Shown: in pieces, positions 53,401 through 62,010 of the stretch | How positions within the stretch are numbered: the first letter of the stretch is position 1 | How the letters are laid out: each line of letters opens with the position of its first letter | Assembly (NCBI GenBank): GCA_002071485.1 | Contig: MWFF01000195.1 | Location: 1 to 64,000 of the forward strand | Source: Verrucomicrobia bacterium ADurb.Bin006 | GTDB lineage: Bacteria > Verrucomicrobiota > Verrucomicrobiia > Limisphaerales > J093 | Direction: 5' to 3' | Length of the DNA: 64,000 nucleotides | The notes under the pieces: model-generated | Told to the model about the DNA's origin: nothing | The model's input: only the letters and a program-made list of their open reading frames with translations | Databases searched by the model: none | Translations under genes and position numbers: made by a program

Positions 53401-56400
53401 CATTGCCAGTCTGGGGCCGAATCAGACTGCCTCGATGAGCTTTCTCGTCACTGGCACCCCCGAGGCCACTCGCAAGGTCGACCTGGTGCTCCGATTAGTC
53501 AGCGGCGAAACCGTCGATAATCCCTGGGCCACGATTCGGGCCGCTTGCGAGTTCTCCGAGGCCTACCCCTCGCTGCGTTGGTCGCCCTCACTGGTGGACA
53601 CGGGCGCGCCACCCGGCTCGAATGTGGTTGAGGAGGTTACGTTCGAGAACGTTGGCCTCGTCTCCGCTACGAATGTCTTCTTCTCGCTGCACAAAGCCGA
53701 CGGCACCGCTGCGCCTTCCTGGGCGGCTCTGGCGACACCGCCGAACCTTGCCGAGTTGGCGGTCGGGGCCAAGGCGATCGTCGGGCTGACGTTCCGACCG
53801 CCGTCTGCCCTGCCGGAAGACGATTATTGGTTCAAGCTCAAGACGCGGTCAGGCAACCATCCCACAGTCGAGATCGGCGTTCACGTCGCCGTTCTGGCCG
53901 AGGGACGCGGCAACCTCGCGTTCAAGGTGGTAGACATGTACACCGGCACGCCCGGCAACGATGGCGTGTCTGGCGCCAATATCCGCCTGCGCAACGACGC
54001 AGTGGGTAGCTTCCAGACGAACCTTGTCACCGATATCAACGGCGAAGCAGTCTTCGAGGACCTTCCCAGTGGGCTCTACGACTACCACGTCACGGGCGAG
54101 AATCACAACAGCAGCAACGGCCGGGCGTGGGTCCGCGCCGGCAGCACTTCGAGCCAGCACGTTGCGCTCGCGTACAGCCTGGTCAGTGTCGAGTGGGAGG
54201 TTGTGCCCATCACCATCGAAGACCGTTACGAAATCGTTCTCACCGCCGTGTTCGAGACCGATGTTCCGGCCCCTGTTGTCACCATCGAACCGGCGGCGGT
54301 CAACCTGCCGCAACTGTTCGCAGGCGACGTGTTCTACGGGGAGTACGTCATCGAGAACCACGGCCTGATCCGGGCGGATAATCTCCAGTTCCAACTGCCG
54401 GCGTCCGACGCCTACCTCAAGTATGAGATTCTCGCCGCCGTGCCCGACCGGCTCGAAGCGAAGCAGAAGGTGCGCATCCCGTATCGCATTACCTGTCTCA
54501 CGTCCTTCCCCGGCCCGCGCACTCCGCCCCCCACCGCCAATGCTGCTTTGGCCAGGACCCGGACGACGGCTCAGCGGCCGTCTGCCGTCAATCTTGATGG
54601 TTTGCCGCCCGCAATACGCCAAATCGTCCTGATGGACAAACCTTCCGGCATCTGCTTCACGCACACGTCCGGTACCAGCCTCATGTACGAATGGATCTGC
54701 ATCAACGGGGAGTGGTACCGGAATGCAATCGGAAGTCAGTTCTGGTACAACTATTCGTCCGGACCTTGTGGCACGCCTGGCGGCGGTGCGACTTGGGTGG
54801 GCGGCGGCGGAGCCACGTTCTCCGGCCCCTCCGCCTCGATACCCGGACTGCCTGAGTGCTGCCCGCCCGAGGAGTGCGAAGAGGAAGACCCGTGTGACCC
54901 CAAGTGTTGTGAAGCCGAGGGCGCAACGTGCGACAGTAGCCCGCCGCCTCCTGGGACGCCCGGTTCGCCGGGGTCCGAGGGCAGTGGCGGCCCTGACGAT
55001 TCGGACCAGCGGGTTCGCTTGGCTAATGCTGGCGGCCAGGCTGGAGCCCGGTTCAAATTCATAAACCAACTCCGCGTCGAGCCGACGGGCAGCACGTTCC
55101 TCGATTCCGACCGCCGCCGGCTCACCTTCGAGCGCGACAGCCGCGGCATCACGACCATTCTGCTCGGAAAAGTCCCTTACACGTATCTTGACAGCGGGCG
55201 CACGCTGTTCGCCTACCGCGCCAACCGCATCCAGGCCATCGCGGGCGGTTACCGGTGGCAAAACCTCGATGGCAAATGGGAGATGTATGATACCGACGGA
55301 CGCCTGCTCAAGACCGGCTACCGAAATCTACTCCAAACCCGCCGGTTCTATGATGCCGCGGGTCGCCTGAGCGAGGTGCGCGATGCCACGGGGGCCGTGC
55401 TCGCCACCTACACCTACAACGCAGCCGGCAAGGTCGCCACGATTGCCGATCGCGCGGGTCGGCAGGCAGAGTACGAATACGAAGCCGGACGGCTCGTTCG
55501 CGCCCGGGACGTCACCAAACGTGAGACGCGCTACGAGTACGGGCCAGATTCTGGGTGCGGCCAGCGCCAGCTCGTCACCCGCGTGACGCGGCCCGACGGA
55601 ACTGTGCAGAACTTTCGGTATCGCAGTGCCGGCTGTGACGGCCCGATATTCCTCTACAGCCGCTTGGATGGCACGGGTAATGGTCATTTCCACGAACAGC
55701 ACTACGACCCCAATTCTCGCACGTATTACCTGAAGATCACCAGCACCGGCGGCGAGGTGCGCGAAAAGATCTTCGACAGCAAGGGCTACCTGCTCGAGGA
55801 GCGGGTGAACGGCATCGTCAGGCGGAACATCCTCCGCAGCGGACGCGGCGACCTCATCACCGATGCCGCGGGCAATGAGAAGCGCCGCGACTACGACGAG
55901 TTCGGCAAGGTAATCCGCGAGGTCGCGCCTGACGGCGGGGTCACGACCTGGGAGTACGACCCACGGTATCACCTTCCGACCCGGATCGAGGTCCCGCGCG
56001 GCGCCGTCACGCTGATGGCCTACGACGAAAACGGCAACCTCACCAACAAGATCGAAGCCGCCGGCACCGCAATTGCCCGCACCAACTCCTGGGTGTACAA
56101 CGCGCTCAACCAGATGCTCCGCCACGTGGATGGGCGCGGAAACGCGATGAACTACGAATACGACGCCCGTGGGAACCTCGTCCGCGAATACGATCCGTCC
56201 AATCCGGCCTATCAGACCCTGTACGCCTACGACGACCGTGGGAACCGGGTGGCGATAACGAACGCCCTCGGCCACGTCACCCGGTTCGGCTATGACCTCC
56301 GCGACCGGGTGATCGCCGAGACCAACGCCGTCGGCCACGTGACACTGTACACTTACCAGGACGATAATCTCATCGAAGTCGAGACCGGACGCGACGGCAC

Positions 56401-59400
56401 AACGCCGGGCCGGATCGTCCGTTACCGCTACGACGATCACGGTCGCCGCACGCAGACGCTTCGCGTGGACGACCAGGGCCAGGAACACGTCTGGGAAACC
56501 ACGAGCTACGACGGCGACGGCCATGTGATCGCCACTGCCAATGCGCTCGGCCAGACCACCCGGTACGAATACGACGCCAACGGACGCCGTACCAAGATCG
56601 CCCGACCGTTCTCCGCCACCGAGACGTCCGATACTCAGTACGAGTATAACGACGCGGGGCGCCTCGTTCGGGAGATTGATCCGCTGGGCGTCGTTACCGC
56701 CTACGAGTACGATTTCATGGGCCGGCAGAGCAAGGTGACTGAAGCCGTTGGCACTGAGGTTCAGCGTTCGCGCGAGCGCCGCTACGACCTCAACGGCAAC
56801 CTCACGAGCATCACCTACTCCGACGGCACAAATGCGTTCACGACCTTGTACGAGTATGACCTGCTCGACCGACGCATCGCCATCCGCGGCGCCCGCGAAT
56901 ACCCCAAGGATTTCGAGTACGACGCCAACGACAATCTGGTCGCCGAGATCAACGGACGCGGCTACCGCACCGAATACAGCTACGACCAGTACAACCGGCG
57001 AACGAATACGGTCGAAGGCATCGGCCACGGCGAACCGGGCGAACACGCCGACTCGTTCGTGTACGACCTCGTCGGCAACGTAATCACCGCGTACGACGGC
57101 AACTGGAACCACCGCCACTACCACCACGACGCCCTCGGACACGTGGTCGCCGAGTCCATCCCCCTCGCCCCGACCAACGACCTGCCCGCCAGCAACTGGT
57201 GGACGGACAACTCGGTGGTGCTAAACCGCACCTGGCACAATCCCTGGAGCCAGCCCGTCGCCACCAGCAACATCGTGGGCGCCGTAACTGCGACCGTCTA
57301 TGACGCCTTCGGTCGTCGCTTCACCCACACCGATGCCGCCGGCCTGACGTTGACGAACGAATACACAGCCCTTGATCAACTATCAGCCATCAACTACCCC
57401 GTCGTCTCGACGGCCCCGCCCGGCAGCCCGTCCACCTCCATCCGCTACGCCTACGACCCCTACAACGCACAGATGCTCGTCTCCACGACCGACCGCGCCA
57501 ACCTCACCACGCACTACGGCTACGACCGGCGATTCCAGCGCACCAGCGAACTCAGTTCATGGGGCGCCCTGACGACGTACGGCATCGACGAACTGGGTCG
57601 CCAAACCGCCGTCACGAACGCTTTGAACGAGCCTACCCAAAGCGTCTTCGACCAGTTCGACCAACTCGTGGCCACCATTTACGCGGACCACATCCCCGTC
57701 ACCCAGGAACGCATCGAATACCGGGCCTACGACGAATTCGGCAAGATGACCAACCACTGGGGCGCCGCAACCTACGACGTGCGGTACGAGTACGACCTCG
57801 CCGGCAACCAGGTGAAACTCGTGGACGGCAACGGCAACCCCACCCGCTGGGAATACGACGGCCGCAACCGGAAGGTACGCAAGATTTACGCCGACAACAG
57901 CGACTACGAATACGGCTACGACCCTAACGGTAACCAGACCCGCAAGCGCGACGCCATGCAGCGGACCACCCGCTACGAATTCAACGCTTACAACCTCCTC
58001 GTCCGCACGGACTACCCGAACGATCCCGACGTGACGTTCGGGTACGATCCCGCCGGACGCCGTGTCCTCATGGTGGATGGGACCGGGACCAACTGCTGGA
58101 CCTACGATCGTGCCGACCGCATCCTCAGCAACGCCCAACTGAACGTCGAGCACGACGTCCGCTACACCTACGATGCCGAAGGCAACCGGCTCTCGATGAG
58201 CGTGACTCCGCTGGCTGGCGGCGACGATTGGCGCACCGACTACGCCTACGACAGCGCGGCGCGCCTCGAGAACATCACCGATCATGGCCCATCCGAAACG
58301 CCCTTCCATTACACCTGGGCGACGAACGCGGTCCGCCTTGCCGCTCTCACCTATCCCTCGGGAATGAGAACCACTCACGATTACGACGTGCTGGGCCGGA
58401 AGACGCTGCTCTCGACACGCGACAGCGCGAATGTTGAAATTGCGCTCTTCGCCTACGGCCACGACAAGGCCGGCCAGCGAACCCACGAAACCACCCTGAC
58501 CCATGCCGAGCGCTTTGAATACGACGCCAAGCGGCAGTTGGTTTCCGCCCAGCGCTACGATCTGGCCGGCAATGCCGATCTGAGTTGGAGCTATCGTTAC
58601 GCCTATGACCCAATTGGAAACTGGACAACCGTAACGGCCCCGGATGGGGTTCACAGCTACACGGCGAACTCGCTAAACCAATACACTGCGGGCACGAATG
58701 CGATGTGGCGGACGCTTGACTATGACGCGAATGGCAATCTCTTGGCGGACGGGAAGACTACATTCGCGTTCAACGATCAGGACCGGCTAGTCTCGGCTTC
58801 AAATCTCTTGCAACATTCCACCTTCCATTACAACGGCGTTGGGCATCGAGTGCGTTTCAATCGTGAGGACGCTTCTGGTGCTGGCAAACTAATCTACGAC
58901 GGACCGCTCATCGTTGCCCAACTGTCAATAGATCCCGCCGAAACCTATCGCGTTACCCGCGGCCTAGACATCAGTTTAAGCCGAGATCGCCTCGGAGGAA
59001 TTGGCGGACTGCTTCTTGTGAAGACCGCAGGAACCTTGCACGAACTTGTTGCTGACGCGCGCGGCGACATAAGGTTTGAGTATTGGACGTCAGGTTCGGA
59101 TGCAAAGCAGTATGCTCCGTTTGGATCCACGGATAATCCTCGACCTCAGCACCAACCCTTTGGATTCGCAACGAAGGATGAAATCCGCGTATTTGATCTC
59201 ATCAGTTTTGGTCGGAGATACTATACGAGCCGCCTGGGGCGATGGCTCAATCGTGATCCGATTGCAGAAGATGGTGGCTCCGCATTGTACGCATACTTGT
59301 TCAATGATCCCATCAACCGCAGCGACCCTTTTGGACTTTGCGAAGTATCCGTTGAAGCCTACAGCCCTCCAGTGCCGCATCCATATTGTGGTGACACTGG

Positions 59401-59914
59401 AGCCGCCGGCCATACTTGTTGGCAACAAGGCTGGAGGTTCACGACACTGAATCCCAGTGAATGCTCTGTGGAAAGTTGTCCCGACGGGCATGCCATGCCG
59501 GAAGTGGAGTGTAGCCTGAAGATCGTTATGTGGTGGACTAGCAGGCCCGGTTGCAGCGGCCGCGGCTCTTCGCGCTATCATGAGACAGTGCATGTGAACA
59601 TTGTTAAAGCGATGTGGAATATGCGCGATGCCGCAATTATACCATACCTCAAGTGCGTGAGCAAACCGAAAGCAAAATGTTACAGAAAGCTGATAGCCGC
59701 CATCGACGATTTGTACTTCGCGCACACGCACTTGGCGAACACGCGCTGGGAGATTGATGACTATACCGACCCAGATCCGCACTGCCAAAAGGAACGAGCT
59801 CGATATCAGCAGGCGGAGGTCGCGGATGAATGGTACGTTCGCGTCCAGGAACAACGTATGGCGGCCATCAAGGCTGAGTGTGATCGAATCAAGTCATGCG
59901 AACCATCAGAGTAG
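47438..59914 (+). CDS. 4158-residue secreted cohesin/Ig/FnIII-RHS protein with zincin-like tip
   Basis: Start ATG 47438 gives a signal peptide (LGALILGTLLCSTQVATA). Approximate modules: cohesin-like 35-165, 346-481 and 568-705 (ENSVGFSLQFDVARLEYMD; ENAVGFSLTFDPAQLEYRGW; ENAVGFSLRYDPTLLTLQ); Ig-like 170-254, 256-341, 485-565 and 706-791; bacterial Ig-like 793-981; FnIII-type repeats from 983 to about 1585; CARDB-like and IPT-like domains to about 1925; a carboxypeptidase-regulatory-type fold about 2161-2248; a Cys-rich linker about 2400-2510 (CCPPEECEEEDPCDPKCCE). RHS/YD repeats run about 2550-3810 (YEYDARGNLVREYD). The RHS core is GRWLNRDPIAEDGGS...NDPINRSDPFGL ending at 3968. The last 190 residues are a variable tip with HETVH at 4048-4052, a zinc-metallopeptidase motif somewhat like DUF922 proteins. 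From about 58600 on, the DNA is visibly less GC-rich, as expected for an exchanged RHS tip. Confidence 0.9.
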   Translation: MITNSHAFGLRPLGALILGTLLCSTQVATAAPPRTVRLVAVNPVATQPFNLGVDLIAQGDENSVGFSLQFDVARLEYMDATAGSGGFSLLVNKSRAAQGQLGFALGRSAGTVFPSGTIRMVNVEFRARETTGTTPLAFADVPVVRETVGVQAQTLTTLYEGLSLEILPLVGPSITTQPEGATVHAGTNFTLRVVAAGSEPLRYQWQLNGQPLASATNATLELSSIRESQAGDYRVGVSNPAGSVTSAVARLVVLPPLTAPVIVRNPKPAFASAGERVTFTVEATGSEALSYQWQRQGIDLAGATEPVLVIDAVTTAHAGNYRVLVRNPVGSATSTAVALTVSATPRAIRIGRVDSPAGNLIELPIDLYALGDENAVGFSLTFDPAQLEYRGWRRGATAQGTALNVNTNGLAQGRLGLAISKPAGQRFSSGTSPLVYLQFLVGRTPSQTDILAADAPVRQEIADVGGRSRPAEFVDGWVNILDTPPSIVSAPADTVARLFSTVTLEVVANGSAPLYYEWRHNGQPVPGATSPTLTLASVMPDQAGDYQVVVSNAVAIAGSDTARLEVRRVVRLAGTNIPTGVTVDMPVELLTAGTENAVGFSLRYDPTLLTLQSAKLNPGFTNVTLNLRTNASFPGALGVALAQPPGGVFPTGTQAVMTLTFQATQLPGNCPLTFTDMPILREMANADAQSVPTDFVDGEIITTRVAPQITRHPVPREVTQGESAVFAVVASGSLPMTYQWLHNGVDLPGATNTTFSIVAVQPVDAGNYAVRLSNVASTVISSNALLTVNIPDMTGPVLANPTFDSQPLAPDALLTRAGTLRIDATDPSGVSRVEFYVDDLQVSADLDGADGFTAYLDFELFPDGPHTLSFRALDFRSNPAEFTLPVRFLLATLPPPVIGLPQSGTITSNQFVTIRGNAPAHSSVVLYRNDARAGNPVPVNHLGIFETTLPLLEGLNRLEAASLNRAGESQRSPEVTVTLDTSLPASPSGLRATARSGGRVLLEWVPSSESYRGYHVYRSHASFTDRSEAVRLTGSPLPGYTFEDTAPVDGQWFYRIAQVNLANVEGLLSIEAAVEVDRTPPTAALEYQPPAAYDPATGRVGRGIVGVLVNLSEEVASAPFLSFMPPQGQPIVIELRRVDPTQYRGNFVIDDKTPSGNAVAVFSARDKAGNRGTQITAGARLTIDTAAPEIVGLTVQPAEPIRNPADETVLVTLDLTLSEVLRTAAAPEITYSLSESAPTPQPVASLTPGADPVHWTVTFKLPAAAGANAETLTIQYQGEDDLGNRGSRIMPPHQFQVYQGDLPALVAPVSLSAKTKSAGLIVLEWQRVTDASDYAIYRKTPSATEFEPLTYTGDTNRWSDLPPEDGIYEYAVASVRRVNAQESVSELSDVAIAESDRRAPGAPSDLTLQLAKNGVFLRWTSPVNLNEEITYSLYRTVQTPPADLTGLTPAISGIPIAQVVDPAPRPDQPFYAVAAVDRAGNVSPPSNPGYLNIQLYPVQSLTVGQTNNDPPILTWTQVGSGVAGHDIFLGDANSNLHLNRRGLITDNRFIDIGFTGEERLYTIFTVDNNGQRSPGRTILLPALSAALDPDAIVKRGLMNRLTYTVRNDSTDPLNEARVLVTLGGRVHSSETFWLAGQSVVEIPVIVGGYDELPDGNAPLLTTIESRPEEGATVRWARSGSVAVGDGQLLIGVLASDLFRGAITKARFTLLNPSTEVLEVITATQQGKAPSSDIRMSLFNAESQLLSSTPFFAAMGTNLVLLPNGNIVLRLEPGQEVVSQEIDLPVPSSVPNHVWIQLEIDRVFYHSDREDRVEMRGVATAAPFVVTSTSYTGTITSVSPEHSRGGEPITISGRAWFQASRQPAPRQPLLVKIANAGFERTEQVVTDDQGLFTTQFTPLAGESGGIYSVWAVHPDLTDRTVQKQFVVDRVLASPTEFVVRAPHYYRQVVPLKVTTGAGTEVANLRLAFLPQDQPGRALPPGVAVDTGAPIASLGPNQTASMSFLVTGTPEATRKVDLVLRLVSGETVDNPWATIRAACEFSEAYPSLRWSPSLVDTGAPPGSNVVEEVTFENVGLVSATNVFFSLHKADGTAAPSWAALATPPNLAELAVGAKAIVGLTFRPPSALPEDDYWFKLKTRSGNHPTVEIGVHVAVLAEGRGNLAFKVVDMYTGTPGNDGVSGANIRLRNDAVGSFQTNLVTDINGEAVFEDLPSGLYDYHVTGENHNSSNGRAWVRAGSTSSQHVALAYSLVSVEWEVVPITIEDRYEIVLTAVFETDVPAPVVTIEPAAVNLPQLFAGDVFYGEYVIENHGLIRADNLQFQLPASDAYLKYEILAAVPDRLEAKQKVRIPYRITCLTSFPGPRTPPPTANAALARTRTTAQRPSAVNLDGLPPAIRQIVLMDKPSGICFTHTSGTSLMYEWICINGEWYRNAIGSQFWYNYSSGPCGTPGGGATWVGGGGATFSGPSASIPGLPECCPPEECEEEDPCDPKCCEAEGATCDSSPPPPGTPGSPGSEGSGGPDDSDQRVRLANAGGQAGARFKFINQLRVEPTGSTFLDSDRRRLTFERDSRGITTILLGKVPYTYLDSGRTLFAYRANRIQAIAGGYRWQNLDGKWEMYDTDGRLLKTGYRNLLQTRRFYDAAGRLSEVRDATGAVLATYTYNAAGKVATIADRAGRQAEYEYEAGRLVRARDVTKRETRYEYGPDSGCGQRQLVTRVTRPDGTVQNFRYRSAGCDGPIFLYSRLDGTGNGHFHEQHYDPNSRTYYLKITSTGGEVREKIFDSKGYLLEERVNGIVRRNILRSGRGDLITDAAGNEKRRDYDEFGKVIREVAPDGGVTTWEYDPRYHLPTRIEVPRGAVTLMAYDENGNLTNKIEAAGTAIARTNSWVYNALNQMLRHVDGRGNAMNYEYDARGNLVREYDPSNPAYQTLYAYDDRGNRVAITNALGHVTRFGYDLRDRVIAETNAVGHVTLYTYQDDNLIEVETGRDGTTPGRIVRYRYDDHGRRTQTLRVDDQGQEHVWETTSYDGDGHVIATANALGQTTRYEYDANGRRTKIARPFSATETSDTQYEYNDAGRLVREIDPLGVVTAYEYDFMGRQSKVTEAVGTEVQRSRERRYDLNGNLTSITYSDGTNAFTTLYEYDLLDRRIAIRGAREYPKDFEYDANDNLVAEINGRGYRTEYSYDQYNRRTNTVEGIGHGEPGEHADSFVYDLVGNVITAYDGNWNHRHYHHDALGHVVAESIPLAPTNDLPASNWWTDNSVVLNRTWHNPWSQPVATSNIVGAVTATVYDAFGRRFTHTDAAGLTLTNEYTALDQLSAINYPVVSTAPPGSPSTSIRYAYDPYNAQMLVSTTDRANLTTHYGYDRRFQRTSELSSWGALTTYGIDELGRQTAVTNALNEPTQSVFDQFDQLVATIYADHIPVTQERIEYRAYDEFGKMTNHWGAATYDVRYEYDLAGNQVKLVDGNGNPTRWEYDGRNRKVRKIYADNSDYEYGYDPNGNQTRKRDAMQRTTRYEFNAYNLLVRTDYPNDPDVTFGYDPAGRRVLMVDGTGTNCWTYDRADRILSNAQLNVEHDVRYTYDAEGNRLSMSVTPLAGGDDWRTDYAYDSAARLENITDHGPSETPFHYTWATNAVRLAALTYPSGMRTTHDYDVLGRKTLLSTRDSANVEIALFAYGHDKAGQRTHETTLTHAERFEYDAKRQLVSAQRYDLAGNADLSWSYRYAYDPIGNWTTVTAPDGVHSYTANSLNQYTAGTNAMWRTLDYDANGNLLADGKTTFAFNDQDRLVSASNLLQHSTFHYNGVGHRVRFNREDASGAGKLIYDGPLIVAQLSIDPAETYRVTRGLDISLSRDRLGGIGGLLLVKTAGTLHELVADARGDIRFEYWTSGSDAKQYAPFGSTDNPRPQHQPFGFATKDEIRVFDLISFGRRYYTSRLGRWLNRDPIAEDGGSALYAYLFNDPINRSDPFGLCEVSVEAYSPPVPHPYCGDTGAAGHTCWQQGWRFTTLNPSECSVESCPDGHAMPEVECSLKIVMWWTSRPGCSGRGSSRYHETVHVNIVKAMWNMRDAAIIPYLKCVSKPKAKCYRKLIAAIDDLYFAHTHLANTRWEIDDYTDPDPHCQKERARYQQAEVADEWYVRVQEQRMAAIKAECDRIKSCEPSE

Positions 59915-60463
59915 GCACCAGATCCTGAGCAGTCCTCAGCAAAGGTGATGAAATGCTTGCGGGCCTATTGCTCAGTATTGACACAGAGATGCAAAGCCAG
60001 ACCGCAGACGAACGGTGGACTCTGAAGGGTGGTTTTCTCCGACTTCGCGTCTCCGTGGGGCGGACTGGTGCACATGCACCTGGAAAAGCTGGTGCGGGCC
60101 GAAAACCAAGAAAGGCAATCGGCTCGGGTCCATAGAACAACAGATTGCGGGATGACGGGGGAAGGGACGCGACGGTTCATGCACGATCCAGAGGGAATGG
60201 AGTCTGATGGAAACGCTCGGCAGTCGGCAACACGGTCAAGGCGGGCGAAGCGAGACGTTTTTGGCGAGGCAATTGAGGCGGATCCATACATATGACAATT
60301 GGCACGTAAAGGGGCGGTTCTTACTATTGGCAATTGACATGGACCAACGGCTGAATAGCGGACGGGCGGGAGCAGGAGCGAGTGCGCATGGGACGGTTTC
60401 CGATGCCTCCTTTTGTCGCGGCGAGGCGAAGCGCGGCCTGTGTGCAATGCCTATAAGTGTACG
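59915..60463 (+). other. Gap after the RHS gene; no firm gene, possible tiny ORF
   Basis: A 60-codon frame at 59953-60135 starts 38 bp after the RHS stop with AAAGGTG upstream of its ATG, the place where an immunity gene would be expected. The product (MLAGLLLSIDTEMQSQTADE...) has no recognisable fold and a basic Gly/Lys tail. A longer minus-strand frame over the same bases looks like a shadow. An inverted repeat around TGACAATTGGCA and TGGCAATTGACA lies at about 60294-60341. Nothing else is seen. Confidence 0.35.
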
Positions 60464-61936
60464 GGTGAGGCCCCTCAGCCCGGCTTGCGAGGCCGAAGCC
60501 GGTTGGCCAAGGCCCGCCCTCTCCCACGTGCCTGCGCTGACTGGTCCTGCGAACGTGTCGAGAGGGCGAAGGCGTCCGTCTGCGCTCTTCGATATACGGC
60601 GGACAGGTCGGCAGGCAGGTCGGATGGGAGAGGGAGAACAAGCTGGCGTCGTTTGGAACATGAGGGCACGACTTGGCGAACGGCGGCGAGGGCTTTCCCT
60701 CTCCCGTTGGACGGGAGAGGGTCGGGGTGAGGGTGCGGTGCGGACACCTGCACGAGCCTGAGGACGATGATCAGTGAACAATGAAATGACATGGGACTGC
60801 ACGGGTGAAGGTCAGCGACCCCTCACCCCAGCCCTCTCCCATCTGCCTCCGCCAAGGCTTCGGCAGGCAGGTCCGATGGGAGAGGGAGGACGCTCGGACG
60901 CGCTCGAAGAACGGGACGCTTGCGGGCTGGCGGGAAGCGCCGGTGGTGTGCCCTCTCCCGTCGGACGGGAGAGGGTCAGGGTGAGGGTGCCGTGCGGACA
61001 TGCGTACGAGCTTGAGGGCGATGTCGAGTGAACAGTGAGATGACATGGGACTGCACGGGTGAAGGTCAAAGACCCCTCACCCCAGCCCTCTCCCATCGGA
61101 TGGGAGAGGGAGGACGCTCGGACGCGCTCGAAGAACGGGACGCTTGCGGGCGGGCGGAGGATGTCGGTCGTGTCCCATCTCCCGTTGGCCCTGCCTGCCG
61201 AAGCCTGCGTTTATGGATCGGTGGAACCTCGGAGGCCGGCGCAGGCAGGCGGGAGAGGGTCAGGGTGAGGGAGCCGTGCGAACTCCTGCACGAGCCTGAG
61301 GACGATGTCGAGTGAACAGTGAGATGACATGGGACTGCACGGGTGAAGGTCAAAGACCCCTCACCCCAGCCCTCTCCCATCGGATGGGAGAGGGAGGACG
61401 CTCGGACGCGCTCGAAGAACGGGACGCTTGCGGGCGGGCGGAGGATGTCGGTCGTGTCCCATCTCCCGTTGGCCCTGCCTGCCGAAGCCTGCGTTTATGG
61501 ATCGGTGGAACCTCGGAGGCCGGCGCAGGCAGGCGGGAGAGGGTCAGGGTGAGGGAGCCGTGCGAACTCCTGCACGAGCCTGAGGACGATGTCGAGTGAA
61601 CAGTGAGATGACATGGGACTGCACGGGTGAAGGTCAAAGACCCCTCACCCCAGCCCTCTCCCATCGGATGGGAGAGGGAGGACGCTCGGACGCGCTCGGA
61701 GAACGGGGCGCTTGCGGGCGGGCGGAGGGTGTCGGTCGTGTCCCCTCTCCCGTTGGACGGGAGAGGGTCAGAGTGAGGGTGCAGTGCGGACACCTCTACG
61801 AGCCTGAGGACGATGATCAGTGAACAATGAAATGACATGGGGCTGCCGGGTGAAGGTCAAAGACCCCTCACCCCAGCCCTCTCCCACCTGCCTCCGCCAA
61901 GGCTTCGGCAGGCAGGTCCGATTGGAGAGGGAGGAC
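60464..61936. repeat. Tandem array of REP-type palindrome doublets
   Basis: Units begin with GTGAACA(A/G)TGA(A/G)ATGACATG at 60774, 61028, 61312, 61596 and 61820 (lengths 254, 284, 284, 224, then partial). A diverged unit precedes them from about 60464. Each has CCCTCACCCCAGCCCTCTCC, hairpin 1, a spacer with GAGGACGCTCGGACGCGCTC, hairpin 2, and GGGTCAGGGTGAGGG. Units 61028 and 61312 appear identical over 284 bp. Hairpin loops are either the short GTCGGAC/GTTGGAC type or contain an inserted second palindrome (CTGCCTGCCGAAGCC ... GGCGCAGGCAGG). No coding potential beyond repeat frames. Confidence 0.93.
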
Positions 61937-62010
61937 GCTCGGACACGCTCGGCGGTTGGCTGGCGGGTGGGAAACGGAGCGAACGTACTGGAAGATGGAG
62001 GCACACGTTT

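Noticed and set aside
60774-61823. Series of 75-95 codon frames with similar products, like a small gene family
   Set aside because: They are translations of the palindromic tandem repeat (SPLPVGRERVRVR-type sequences on either strand), not genes.
60464-61936. CRISPR-like periodic repeats
   Set aside because: Units are 224-284 bp doublets with hairpins and no constant short repeats with unique spacers; no cas genes are seen.
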